DNA of 64,000 nt from Thalassovita taeanensis (lineage in GTDB: Bacteria > Pseudomonadota > Alphaproteobacteria > Rhodobacterales > Rhodobacteraceae). The notes beneath the pieces were generated by a model that was given only the letters and a program-made list of their open reading frames with translations, did not search any database and was not told the origin of the DNA. Positions 43,124-51,408 of the stretch are shown here, one piece after another. The translations under genes were made by a program, and so were the position numbers. The number at the start of each line of letters is the position of its first letter. Within the stretch, counting starts at the first letter, position 1. Location: assembly GCF_900110775.1 (NCBI RefSeq), contig NZ_FOEP01000005.1, positions 124,001 to 188,000 on the forward strand. The letters are read 5' to 3'.

Positions 43124-44065
43124 TTATGATGGTGCTTTTCCGGTCAGGGGCAAGGAGTGAGGCAGCGCAGGCCATGCAAAAAGGCGTGACCAGCGCGGGG
43201 CTGGCTGGTCGGGCAGAAGCGGGCGCAGCTGTGCCAGCGGATGCCGTTGCGGCGCCCGCAGCAACGCGCGGTACAGGTCAAACACGCCCGGACGCAGATA
43301 GGCCGACCAGTGGCAGACCCGCCGTTGGGGGGGATCAATGCGAAATCCGTGCCACGCCAGGGCGCGCAGTGTAACCGGATCATCCAGTTGCAGCGTCAGC
43401 GCATTTGGTCTTTGCGACAGATGCGCCCCAATGGTCAGGTCGCCGCGCACTGGCGGGGAAATCAGCCGTTCCAGCAAGAAATCGTAGAAATCGTTTTCGC
43501 GGCTGGTAATGTTGATCACCTCGGCGCTTTGGCCTGCGGGGCTGTTCAGGGCCTCGTTGGCGTGGGTCTGATATTCGGCGCCAGCCAGCAGGATCACCCG
43601 GTTTACGCTGTGGCCGGGCAGTCGGCGCAGCGCAGACAGTACGACGCGCGCCCCCATTGAATGCGCCAAGGCGTGGATGGGGCGATGTGGGGCCAGTCGG
43701 CGCAGGGCGGCGATGACCTGCGCCAGATCAGCCCCCGCTTCTTCGGCCCGCGCATAGGCCTGCCAGACGCTGCCGCGCGCCGACCAGCCAAACGCTAGCC
43801 CCAGCCCCTCGTCGGCATTTGCGGTACCAAAGCCAAGTGCGCGCGGCCAACTGAGGGCTTTGGGGCAGTCGTGGTCCTCGCGCATCGACAGGATGTGATC
43901 ATGCGGGCAGTTGTCAGCCGATCCGGGCGCGAATTTATAGCCATGCACCATGATAATCACCGGCCCGTCCCCGTTGGCGGCATGCGCCAGCGTGGGCATC
44001 AAAGGTCGATCTGCCCCGTGCAGCCGGGGGCCATTATTCGTTGCGTTGATCCGTAGAAGGGGCAT
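43124..44065 (-). CDS. Alpha/beta hydrolase (DUF900-like)
   Basis: A 313-residue cytosolic hydrolase. Strand and oxyanion region VIIMVHGYKFAPG, nucleophile elbow ALAHSMGARVVLSAL (Ser in HSMGA), an acidic residue in TSRENDFYDFL, and a late His in LAWHGFRIDP. It resembles the DUF900 group. The substrate is unknown. The next gene upstream on the other strand is metZ, with its riboswitch. Confidence 0.8.
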   Translation of the reverse strand: MPLLRINATNNGPRLHGADRPLMPTLAHAANGDGPVIIMVHGYKFAPGSADNCPHDHILSMREDHDCPKALSWPRALGFGTANADEGLGLAFGWSARGSVWQAYARAEEAGADLAQVIAALRRLAPHRPIHALAHSMGARVVLSALRRLPGHSVNRVILLAGAEYQTHANEALNSPAGQSAEVINITSRENDFYDFLLERLISPPVRGDLTIGAHLSQRPNALTLQLDDPVTLRALAWHGFRIDPPQRRVCHWSAYLRPGVFDLYRALLRAPQRHPLAQLRPLLPDQPAPRWSRLFAWPALPHSLPLTGKAPS

Positions 44066-44189
44066 TTCCCCGTCCCTCCACTACATCTTGTGATCAGGGC
44101 TTAGACGAGGGATACGAAACCGGGATGAAAATAAGATTACAGAACCGTGACGGTGTTGACGTGATCCGCACGCGGGCGTATCAGAATTT

Positions 44190-44245
44190 TCGTGGCGATT
44201 TGTTACCGGATTGCGGGCCACGTTAAATATTCCGCTAAAAGGTCA
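44190..44245 (+). promoter_or_regulatory. SAM-II riboswitch aptamer
   Basis: The sequence fits the SAM-II consensus. P1 is CGTGGC (44191-44196) with GCCACG (44217-44222); the loop has GATTTGTTACCGGATTGC; the 3' part is GTTAAATATTCCGCTAAAAGG. Pseudoknot pairing is supported by GCGG (44213-44216) with CCGC (44232-44235) and ACC (44205-44207) with GGT (44241-44243). SAM-II aptamers are known upstream of methionine genes in alphaproteobacteria; here the target is metZ. High S-adenosylmethionine should lower metZ expression. Confidence 0.9.
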
Positions 44246-44250
44246 GGATG

Positions 44251-44291
44251 AAGGAGCCCCCTTTCGCTTGGCCGCGTCGGGGGTTTTTTTA
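44251..44291 (+). terminator. Terminator-like hairpin between SAM-II aptamer and metZ
   Basis: CCCCC (44257-44261) pairs with GGGGG (44279-44283), extended by AG with TT, and is followed by seven Ts. It lies 6-8 bases after the aptamer and ends about 26 bases before the metZ ATG. This looks like the expression platform for transcription control, although an antiterminator arrangement is not obvious from the sequence. Confidence 0.7.
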
Positions 44292-44316
44292 TGGGCGGAT
44301 CGCCCGGAGGAATGAC

Positions 44317-45498
44317 ATGAGCGAGAACTGGAATAAACGTACCAAGCTGGTGCACGGCGGCACCCGCCGCAGCCAATACAACGAGGTCAGCGAAGCAATT
44401 TTCCTGACTCAGGGCTTTGTTTATGACACCGCCGAGCAGGCCGAGGCGCGGTTCCTGAAAGTGGGCGAGGATGAATTCATCTATGCCCGCTATGGCAACC
44501 CGACCGTGGCGATGTTCGAAGACCGGATTGCGATGCTGGAAGGCACCGAAGATGCCTTTGCCACCGCCAGCGGCATGGCGGCGGTGAACGCCGCGCTGAT
44601 GTCGATGCTGAAGGCGGGCGATCATGTGGTCGCGGCCCGCGCGCTGTTTGGCTCGTGTCTGTATATTCTCGAAGATATTCTTGGCCGCTTCGGCGTCGAG
44701 GTGACGCTGGTTGATGGCACCGATCTGGGCCAGTGGCAGGCGGCGCTGCGTTCGGACACCAAGGCTGTGTTCTTTGAATCGGTGTCCAACCCGACGCTGG
44801 AAGTGATTGATATCAAAGCTGTGGCCGATCTGGCCCATGCCGTCGGCGCGCTGGTGCTGGTGGACAACGTGTTTGCCACACCGGTGTTTTCGCGCGCGGT
44901 CGATTTGGGCGCCGATGTGGTCATCTATTCGGCCACCAAACATATCGACGGGCAGGGGCGCGCACTTGGCGGTGTGATCCTTGGCACCAAGGAGTTTATC
45001 CGCGGCACGGTCGAGCCCTATCTGAAGCATACCGGCGCCGCGATGAGCCCGTTTACCGCCTGGATCATGCTGAAGGGTCTGGAAACGATGGATCTGCGGG
45101 TGCGGGCGCAGGCCGCCAGCGCGCTGGCAATTGCCGAGGCGCTGCAAGGCCATGCGGGGCTGGAGCGGGTGGTCTATCCTGGTCTGCAGGCGCACGAGCA
45201 GCACGCGTTGACCGTGGCACAGATGGGTGAGGGCGGCACGGTACTGTCCTTCGATATTCGTGGCGGGCAAGAGGCGGCATTCAAGTTTCTGAACGCGCTG
45301 AAGATCGCTGTGATCTCGAACAATCTGGGCGATGCGAAATCCATCGCGACCCATCCGGCAACCACCACCCATCAACGTCTGCCCGCCGAGCAGAAGGTGG
45401 AATTGGGGATCACGCCGGGACTGATCCGGTTCAGTGTCGGGTTGGAGGACACTGATGATCTGGTGGCCGATCTGCGTCAGGCGCTGGATCAGATCTGA
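44317..45498 (+). CDS. metZ: O-succinylhomoserine sulfhydrylase
   Basis: A 393-residue PLP enzyme (Cys/Met metabolism family) that makes homocysteine from O-succinylhomoserine and sulfide. The PLP lysine is in SATKHIDGQGR; other landmarks are YARYGNPTVAMFEDRIAMLE, ASGMAAVNAALM and LVDNVFATP. Start ATG 44317 is chosen because of the CCCGGAGG just upstream; an in-frame ATG at 44248 would add 23 residues encoded by the terminator hairpin. Regulated by the SAM-II riboswitch upstream, with a terminator after it. Confidence 0.92.
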   Translation: MSENWNKRTKLVHGGTRRSQYNEVSEAIFLTQGFVYDTAEQAEARFLKVGEDEFIYARYGNPTVAMFEDRIAMLEGTEDAFATASGMAAVNAALMSMLKAGDHVVAARALFGSCLYILEDILGRFGVEVTLVDGTDLGQWQAALRSDTKAVFFESVSNPTLEVIDIKAVADLAHAVGALVLVDNVFATPVFSRAVDLGADVVIYSATKHIDGQGRALGGVILGTKEFIRGTVEPYLKHTGAAMSPFTAWIMLKGLETMDLRVRAQAASALAIAEALQGHAGLERVVYPGLQAHEQHALTVAQMGEGGTVLSFDIRGGQEAAFKFLNALKIAVISNNLGDAKSIATHPATTTHQRLPAEQKVELGITPGLIRFSVGLEDTDDLVADLRQALDQI

Positions 45499-45506
45499 AA
45501 CGGGAT

Positions 45507-45530
45507 GGGCCGGAGATGTCCGGCCCTTTC
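45507..45530 (+). terminator. Probable terminator after metZ
   Basis: GGGCCGGA (45507-45514) and TCCGGCCC (45519-45526) form a perfect 8-bp stem with a GATG loop, followed by TTTCC. The T-run is short, so termination strength is uncertain. Confidence 0.6.
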
Positions 45531-45649
45531 CAGATCGCATCGTAAACAGTGATCCGACAGGTCATTTCCGGCATATACCCCTGCGATATTGGCAATTCGG
45601 GCTATCTGACACTAGATTAGTGTTTGCCACAGGATCGAAAGGGCACAAA

Positions 45650-46750
45650 ATGAACCTCCACACGCCGGAGATTGATCGCCATCCCAGCCGGGATGAGGCC
45701 GCCGAGGCGCTGCAACAGTTGCGCGCCTGGGCCACCCGTGCGACGCCCGCTGAAATCGCCGATCTTGATCCGTCGCTGGCGCGCCTGTTGCCACATACGG
45801 CCGAGGATAGCTATCCGGTGCTGTCGCGCAGCTATCCGCATGCGTTCGAGGTGGATGCCGCGTATAAGGATGATTTGCCCGATCTGCAAAACGGTCCCAG
45901 CAGTCTGATCCGGGGTGCGCGCAAGCCGATCCAGCATGTTGGGATCTCGAATTTCCGGCTTCCGATCCGCTTTCACAGCCGTGACAGTGGTGATCTGGCG
46001 CTGGAAACCAGCGTGACCGGCACGGTCAGCCTTGAGGCGGAAAAGAAGGGCATCAACATGTCCCGGATCATGCGCTCGTTCTATGCTCACGCTGAAAAAA
46101 CCTTTAGTTTCGAGGTGATACAGGCCGCGCTGGACGATTACAAAGCCGATCTGGAAAGCTTTGATGCGCGGATCCAGATGCGGTTTTCCTATCCCGTTCG
46201 GGTCGAATCGCTGCGATCGGGGCTGCATGGGTATCAGTATTACGACATCGCGCTAGAGCTGGTTGAACTGGCGGGGCAGCGCAAGAAGATCGTGCATCTG
46301 GACTATGTTTATTCCTCGACCTGCCCCTGTTCCTTGGAGCTGAGCGAGCATGCCCGCCGCGCGCGGGGGCAGTTGGCGACGCCGCATTCGCAGCGCTCGG
46401 TCGCGCGGATCTCGGTTGAGGTAAAGGACGGTGACTGCCTGTGGTTCGAGGATGTGATCGACATGGCGCGCGCGGCTGTGCCCACTGAAACTCAGGTCAT
46501 GGTGAAGCGTGAGGACGAGCAGGCCTTTGCCGAGCTGAACGCAGCCAACCCGATATTTGTCGAGGATGCCGCGCGGCTGTTTTGTGCCCAGCTTGAGGCC
46601 GATCCGCGGGTCGGCGATTTTCGAATCGTCGCCAGCCATCAGGAAAGCCTGCACAGCCACGATGCGGTCAGCATCCTGACCGAAGGCGACACGTTCACCT
46701 GCGACAGCATCGACCCACGGTTGTTCAACACGCTGTATCACGTCGGTTAA
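45650..46750 (+). CDS. folE2: GTP cyclohydrolase FolE2 (type IB)
   Basis: A 366-residue enzyme converting GTP to dihydroneopterin triphosphate, the first step of folate synthesis. It is the FolE2 type, which can work without zinc. Motifs: PIQHVGISNFRLPI, SRIMRSFYAHAEKTFSF, CPCSLELSEHARRARGQ (with the catalytic Cys) and TPHSQRSVARI. I chose ATG 45650 (MNLHTPEIDRHPSRDEA); a longer frame upstream reads through the metZ terminator and is rejected. No second folate gene is adjacent; folB and folP lie about 12 kb away. Confidence 0.93.
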   Translation: MNLHTPEIDRHPSRDEAAEALQQLRAWATRATPAEIADLDPSLARLLPHTAEDSYPVLSRSYPHAFEVDAAYKDDLPDLQNGPSSLIRGARKPIQHVGISNFRLPIRFHSRDSGDLALETSVTGTVSLEAEKKGINMSRIMRSFYAHAEKTFSFEVIQAALDDYKADLESFDARIQMRFSYPVRVESLRSGLHGYQYYDIALELVELAGQRKKIVHLDYVYSSTCPCSLELSEHARRARGQLATPHSQRSVARISVEVKDGDCLWFEDVIDMARAAVPTETQVMVKREDEQAFAELNAANPIFVEDAARLFCAQLEADPRVGDFRIVASHQESLHSHDAVSILTEGDTFTCDSIDPRLFNTLYHVG

Positions 46751-46772
46751 ACGTCGGTATTACGTCGGTATT
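46740..46772. repeat. Three tandem 11-bp repeats at the end of folE2
   Basis: ACGTCGGTTAA, ACGTCGGTATT and ACGTCGGTATT lie head to tail; the first contains the folE2 stop codon. They look like a local duplication of the gene end. The 240-base gap that follows contains no gene I can support with confidence. Confidence 0.7.
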
Positions 46773-46990
46773 GCGCCTGTATTTTTGGCGCTTGGCCGAA
46801 TTGTGCCGGGTTATCGGGCGCGCCGCTGAATGTGAGCGCGTGGCCCGTGCGGAACATTTGCGCGGGAGCCGGGTCGGGCGCCAACACTGGAGTCGGCATC
46901 TGTCCGGATTGCGACGCATTTCTGTGTCGCATTGCCTTTACCAGACGGGCCTAGGCTGGTGTCATTGACTCCGAATGGAAAGGACACGCC

Positions 46991-47488
46991 ATGATCCATG
47001 TATTGAATCCCTATCAGTTGTCGACCGCGATGTTTCGGCTGACAAGTTACACGTGGGAAACGCAGCTGCGCATGGCCCGTGCGATGACGACGATGACAGC
47101 AGAAACCGTTATGTATTTCATGCATCCTCAGGCCGAGGTCACGACGCCAGAGCCGGTTGCCGCGACGCCAGAGCCGGTTGCCGCGAAGCCAGCGCCAGAG
47201 CCGGTTGCCGCGAAGCCAGAGCCAGAGCCAGAGCCGGTTGCCACGAAGCCCGCGCCTGTTGCCACGAAGCCAGAGCCAGTTGCCACGAAAACAGAACCTG
47301 CTGCTGCGACGCCGAAAGCCGCCGCGAAACCTGCCGCGGTGAAAACCGTTGCTGCGCCAGAGCCCACCAAGGCGCCCGAGGAAAAACGCCCCCGCGCGCC
47401 GTCGACGCCACCAACCATGCCCGAGGCGAAAGCGACGCCCCGACCGCGTAGAGCCCGCAAGGTCGCGCCGAAACCCACGATCCAGTGA
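46991..47488 (+). CDS. Hypothetical protein with PEPVA repeat tail
   Basis: A 165-residue protein starting after GGAAAGGACACGCC. Residues 1 to about 48 form an amphipathic helical head (NPYQLSTAMFRLTSYTWETQ) resembling short phasin-like proteins. Residues 51-108 are about eight copies of a seven-residue unit (ATPEPVA/AKPEPVA). The rest is a basic Pro/Ala/Lys tail (PRPRRARKVAPKPTIQ). The tail is probably disordered and could bind nucleic acid or, as in phasins and histone-like proteins, a polymer granule. That is speculation; no function is established. Confidence 0.65.
   Translation: MIHVLNPYQLSTAMFRLTSYTWETQLRMARAMTTMTAETVMYFMHPQAEVTTPEPVAATPEPVAAKPAPEPVAAKPEPEPEPVATKPAPVATKPEPVATKTEPAAATPKAAAKPAAVKTVAAPEPTKAPEEKRPRAPSTPPTMPEAKATPRPRRARKVAPKPTIQ
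47141..47314 (+). repeat. Tandem 21-bp repeat region inside the PEPVA gene
   Basis: Repeating unit CCAGAGCCGGTTGCCGCGA plus two bases (21 bp, seven codons), with occasional 6- or 12-bp expansions of the CCAGAG part. All changes are multiples of three, so the frame is preserved. Copy number could vary between strains by slippage. Confidence 0.8.
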
Positions 47489-47625
47489 TAATGCTGCGTT
47501 GCGCGAATCTGTGCTGCATTGCAGCATTTGCAGGGCCGCTATGAGGAAATGGCAGTGGTAAAGTCACAGCTGCTGACCTAATTTAGAGGCAGGGAGGAAA
47601 CCAAACAAACGAATTGAGGTTTCCG

Positions 47626-47853
47626 ATGGCAACGCAAGCAGCTGACGTCATTTTTTCAAAAGGTGGTATCCGCGAGCGTGTGGATGCATTCTTTGCCAGC
47701 ATGGGGCAGGGTTTCAACGCGTATCTGCATCACCGGTCGCGGTATGACCAGATCCAGAAGATGAACGCCAAGTCCGATGCAGAACTGGCCGAGATGGGCG
47801 TAAAGCGCGATGACATTCCGCGTTATGTGTTCCGCGATCTGTTCTATATCTGA
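47626..47853 (+). CDS. DUF1127-like small protein
   Basis: A 75-residue protein. The C-terminal part (RSRYDQIQKMNAKSDAELAE then MGVKRDDIPRYVFRDLFYI) has the DUF1127 pattern, in which the first residues of a helix are followed by L.D.GL-type sequence. DUF1127 proteins often bind RNA or act in stress and phosphate responses in alphaproteobacteria. Start ATG 47626 is preceded by TTGAGGTTTCCG. Downstream, the 180-base gap to trkH holds nothing recognised. Confidence 0.7.
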   Translation: MATQAADVIFSKGGIRERVDAFFASMGQGFNAYLHHRSRYDQIQKMNAKSDAELAEMGVKRDDIPRYVFRDLFYI

Positions 47854-48033
47854 TCGTAATCTGATCGCATCGAACTGGGGCGCATTGTCCCGGTTCTTGA
47901 CTGGCTCCACGCTGTACCAATCCAGCGCGGAGCCTGATCTTTTGATAGACGTGCCGTCACAGGCGGGTGTCTATTCGCGCCGCAGCGCTGCTGTCATCTT
48001 GACAGTTTGAGCAGCGCACGCCAACGCTGCGCC

Positions 48034-49482
48034 ATGTTTGATCTGCGACCTGTCGGATATGTAATTGGCCTGTTGGTGGCGGCGCTTGGGCTGACCATGC
48101 TTCCGCCGATGATGGTGGATGTGGCCGAGGGCCGCGCGCATTGGCGCGTCTTTGCCGAAAGCGCTATGCTGACCTTTGTGACCGGTGGGCTGATCGCGCT
48201 GGCCTGTCAGAACGGCACCCGCGAGGGGCTGAGTATTCAGCAGACATTCTTCCTGACAACCGGCGTGTGGCTGGCGCTGCCGATGTTTGGCGCGCTGCCG
48301 TTTATCCTGGGCGAAACGCAGGCACGACCGGTGGATGCGTTTTTTGAGGCGATGTCGGGTCTGACCACAACCGGGGCCACGGTTTTCACCGGGCTGGACA
48401 CTCTGCCCAAGGGATTGTTGCTTTGGCGCGGAATCCTGCAATGGCTGGGCGGGATCGGGATTATCGTTGTGGCCATGGTGTTCCTGCCCGAGTTGCGAGT
48501 CGGCGGGATGCAGATTTTCCGGTCGGAAAGCTTTGACACGATGGGGAAGATCCTGCCGCGTGCCACGGCGATTGCCTCGCAAATCTCGGTGATCTATCTG
48601 GCGCTGACGCTGGCCTGTCTGTTTAGCTATATGGTATTGGGCATGGGTGCGTTTGACGCGACGGTGCATGCGCTGACAACGGTGTCGACCGGCGGGTTTT
48701 CAACCTATGACGCCTCGTTCGGGGCATTTTCCGGCCCGCTGGAATACGTCGCCTCGATCTTCATGATTCTCGCGGCGCTGCCGTTCGTGCGCTATGTGCA
48801 GATGATCAACGGTCACCGCACCGCTGTTTGGCGTGACAAGCAGGTGCATGGGTTCTTGCTGACCATTGGCGTGCTTGTGATCGTGACCACAATCGTTCTG
48901 ACGACGATTTTCCCGCACCATTGGGAGCAGTCGTTCCGCGAGGCACTGTTCAACATTACCTCGATCATATCGGGCACGGGCTATGCCAGTGTGGACTATA
49001 TGAACTGGGGCAGCCTGTTGATTGCGATGTTCTTTTTCATTGGCCTGATCGGAGGGTGCGCCGGATCAACCGCGTGTTCGGTCAAGATTTTCCGCTATCA
49101 GATTTTGTTCGCCTCGATCCGGGCGCAGTTGAAGAAGACGCAGTCGCCGCATGGTGTGTTCACCCCGCGTTATGAGGGGCGCAAGATCGACGATGACGTG
49201 TTGAATTCGGTCATGTCGTTCTTCGTGTTTTTCATCGCGTCGCTGGGGGTGCTGTCGGTTGCTCTTGGGATGACGGGGTTGGATTTCACCACCTCGGTCA
49301 CCGGGGCGGCATCGGCTTTGGCGAATATCGGGCCGGGGTTGGGGGATCAGATCGGGCCTGCGGGCAATTTTGCCGGGCTGAACGACACCGCCAAGTGGCT
49401 GTTATCAATCGCAATGCTGATCGGTCGGTTGGAGCTGATGGTGGTTTACGCCATGCTGACGGTGGCGTTCTGGCGCGCCTGA
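48034..49482 (+). CDS. trkH: Trk potassium transporter membrane subunit
   Basis: A 482-residue protein with about ten transmembrane segments and four pore loops. The selectivity-filter regions are seen as MSGLTTTGATVFTG, TTVSTGGFSTYDASF, IISGTGYASVDYMNW and GAASALANIGPG. GGCAGSTACSVKIFRYQ is also typical. It imports potassium together with the cytosolic TrkA, which is not encoded in this window. Start ATG 48034 (MFDLRPVGYVIG) is preferred to an upstream TTG. Confidence 0.93.
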   Translation: MFDLRPVGYVIGLLVAALGLTMLPPMMVDVAEGRAHWRVFAESAMLTFVTGGLIALACQNGTREGLSIQQTFFLTTGVWLALPMFGALPFILGETQARPVDAFFEAMSGLTTTGATVFTGLDTLPKGLLLWRGILQWLGGIGIIVVAMVFLPELRVGGMQIFRSESFDTMGKILPRATAIASQISVIYLALTLACLFSYMVLGMGAFDATVHALTTVSTGGFSTYDASFGAFSGPLEYVASIFMILAALPFVRYVQMINGHRTAVWRDKQVHGFLLTIGVLVIVTTIVLTTIFPHHWEQSFREALFNITSIISGTGYASVDYMNWGSLLIAMFFFIGLIGGCAGSTACSVKIFRYQILFASIRAQLKKTQSPHGVFTPRYEGRKIDDDVLNSVMSFFVFFIASLGVLSVALGMTGLDFTTSVTGAASALANIGPGLGDQIGPAGNFAGLNDTAKWLLSIAMLIGRLELMVVYAMLTVAFWRA

Positions 49483-49495
49483 GCTGGAGCGGGGT

Positions 49496-51244
49496 TTAGT
49501 CCCAGCAGCCGACCAGAACCGTCATGCCACCGGCCATTGTGCTGACATCTTCGGGGTCCATCTGACCCAGCTGATCGGTGGCGTTGGCGCTGAGCCCGAG
49601 GCGGGTCAGAACCTGACCGATCGAACCTGAATCCAGCGCAAAGCTGACGTCATCGGGCAGTTTCTGTGTGCCGTCGGGGCGCGGCAGCAACATGCCCAGA
49701 ACATTGCCGCCCGCATCAAAGACCGGGCCGCCTGCATCGCCGGGCAGGGCGTTCAGTGTCAGGCGTTTCAGCTGTTCCTCGCCGCCCAATCCGCGCAGAT
49801 CGGCCAATGTGCCAAAGGTCAGGGTCGGTGCACCCAGAACGCCGCCATAGGAATAACCGGCCACCGCCACATCCGATTGCAGGCGCGGGGCCGACAGTTG
49901 CAGCGTGGCAACCGAGATCGGCGCAAGCGTGGCCGTGGGGCGCAGGATGGCAATTCCAAGCGCCTCGTCGGTGCTGAGCACCTGCGCCTCGATGTCGGTG
50001 TCCAGCGTGATGCGGCTGCACCCGGTCACGGCCTGCGTTGTGGTCACGACCGTGCCGTTGGCATCGCTGTAAAAGCCCGAGCGCGTCAGGCGCGGCTTGC
50101 GGATTTCCAGCCCGGCAACCAAGTCGATGCTTTGGTCTTCGTTATTGCCGGCAGCGGCGCTAAGCACACCGCCCGTGCGGGCAAAACTGGCCTGCATCTC
50201 GCTGAGCAGGCGGGTGCGGCGTTCTTCGTCCCCGGCGGGCCAGACGAGGGTGAAGCCCTTGATCTGCCCATCTTGCAGGGTGGCCTGCGTGTGCGAGACG
50301 AAATCCGCGCCCTGACCGATCAGCATGAAGTCATTGCGGCCACGCTCGCGCGGGCCTGCGGCGGGCACGATCGCCAGCGTCTGCATAATGTCGTAGAGGC
50401 CGAACAGCGTGGCCTGATTGCCAGTCTGCGAGATCAGCAGCACCTTGGCTGGAATGTCGCCGGTGGCGGCGTAATGCGCAAAGGGGGCTTCGTATTTATC
50501 GAAGGCAACAACCCCGGTGGGTAGCTTCATTTCGATCCCGGCGTCATGATCCTGCACCAGACGCAGGTCCAGCCCGTCCAACACGGCGGTGTACTGTTTG
50601 TACAGGGCGGCGCGTTGGCGGGTGGTCAGGATGCCGGTGGCGTCATAGCCATTGGCCTGTTGCCACGCGGCCATCGAGCTGCGGGTGCCACGGCCGAAGG
50701 CGCCATCAATGGCGGAGTTATAGAAGCCTGCCCATTTGAGCATGGATTGCAGCTCCATCCGCTCTTCGCGGCTCAGTAGCGCCTCGCTTTGGCGGGCTTC
50801 GCGCGGGGTTTCATCGGATTCGGCCACGATGACGGGGGCAGGCGATGCAGTGTCAGTGATGGCGGGGCTGTTATCGGGGGCGCTGGGGCGTGCAAGGGCG
50901 GGGCTGGCCAGGGTATCGACGCCGATGGGCCAGAATTGCCGACGAAAGTTGGAGGAGAAGGCGATATAGCTGTCGCGCGGGATCTTGCCTTCGGCGCGCA
51001 GCACACGCAGCACCTGTTCGGCATCGCCGCGCTGATAGGGGCCAAGTGCCACCGCGTACCAGCCGCCGCCAAGGGCAAAGCCGTTCACATCCTGCAACTG
51101 CGTGGCGTAGTCGCGGATTCTTTCCTGTGCGGCGGTCAGGCTGGGCTGCGCCTCGACCTGAACCCAAACCGGGTCTTCCTGCGCCATCAGACTGCGCGTT
51201 GACAGGACCACAACGAAGAAAACCGAAACCAGAAATCGCATCAT
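49496..51244 (-). CDS. Exported trypsin-fold pseudo-protease with SPOR-like and peptidoglycan-binding domains
   Basis: A 582-residue exported protein (signal peptide 1 to about 21). Residues 25-105 are SPOR-like (VWVQVEAQPSLTAAQERIRD), residues about 160-215 a PG_binding_1 domain (LQSMLKWAGFYNSAIDGAFG), and the C-terminal domain from about 375 has the trypsin_2 fold. Its catalytic triad is absent: the His position is Gln404 (VVTTTQAVTGC), the Asp position Gly430 (EALGIAILR), and the Ser position Ala504 (LPGDAGGPVFD). It cannot be an ordinary serine protease; a binding or scaffolding role at the cell wall is inferred. It is convergent with trkH. Confidence 0.85.
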   Translation of the reverse strand: MMRFLVSVFFVVVLSTRSLMAQEDPVWVQVEAQPSLTAAQERIRDYATQLQDVNGFALGGGWYAVALGPYQRGDAEQVLRVLRAEGKIPRDSYIAFSSNFRRQFWPIGVDTLASPALARPSAPDNSPAITDTASPAPVIVAESDETPREARQSEALLSREERMELQSMLKWAGFYNSAIDGAFGRGTRSSMAAWQQANGYDATGILTTRQRAALYKQYTAVLDGLDLRLVQDHDAGIEMKLPTGVVAFDKYEAPFAHYAATGDIPAKVLLISQTGNQATLFGLYDIMQTLAIVPAAGPRERGRNDFMLIGQGADFVSHTQATLQDGQIKGFTLVWPAGDEERRTRLLSEMQASFARTGGVLSAAAGNNEDQSIDLVAGLEIRKPRLTRSGFYSDANGTVVTTTQAVTGCSRITLDTDIEAQVLSTDEALGIAILRPTATLAPISVATLQLSAPRLQSDVAVAGYSYGGVLGAPTLTFGTLADLRGLGGEEQLKRLTLNALPGDAGGPVFDAGGNVLGMLLPRPDGTQKLPDDVSFALDSGSIGQVLTRLGLSANATDQLGQMDPEDVSTMAGGMTVLVGCWD

Positions 51245-51408
51245 ATCGTTAAATGTCCTTGCCCGTCGGCGTTTGTGTGCTTGCAGCGTGTTTTATCAAA
51301 TCATGCTGCATGTGCACCCAAATAATGCAGTTCCCCGCAATTGACCCCGACCGCGCCCCGCCGTAGGTAGAGCACGCGATTTCAACGGGGCCGAACAGGG
51401 CAGGGATC

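Noticed and set aside
44248-44316. N-terminal extension of metZ from ATG 44248 as the real start
   Set aside because: The 23 residues are encoded by the riboswitch-terminator region and the ATG at 44317 has a much better GGAGG; kept only as a regulatory finding.
46747-46932. Possible 61-residue protein on the minus strand in the gap after folE2
   Set aside because: No ribosome-binding site, no recognisable domain, and its last codons come from the tandem 11-bp repeat; composition looks like non-coding GC-rich sequence.
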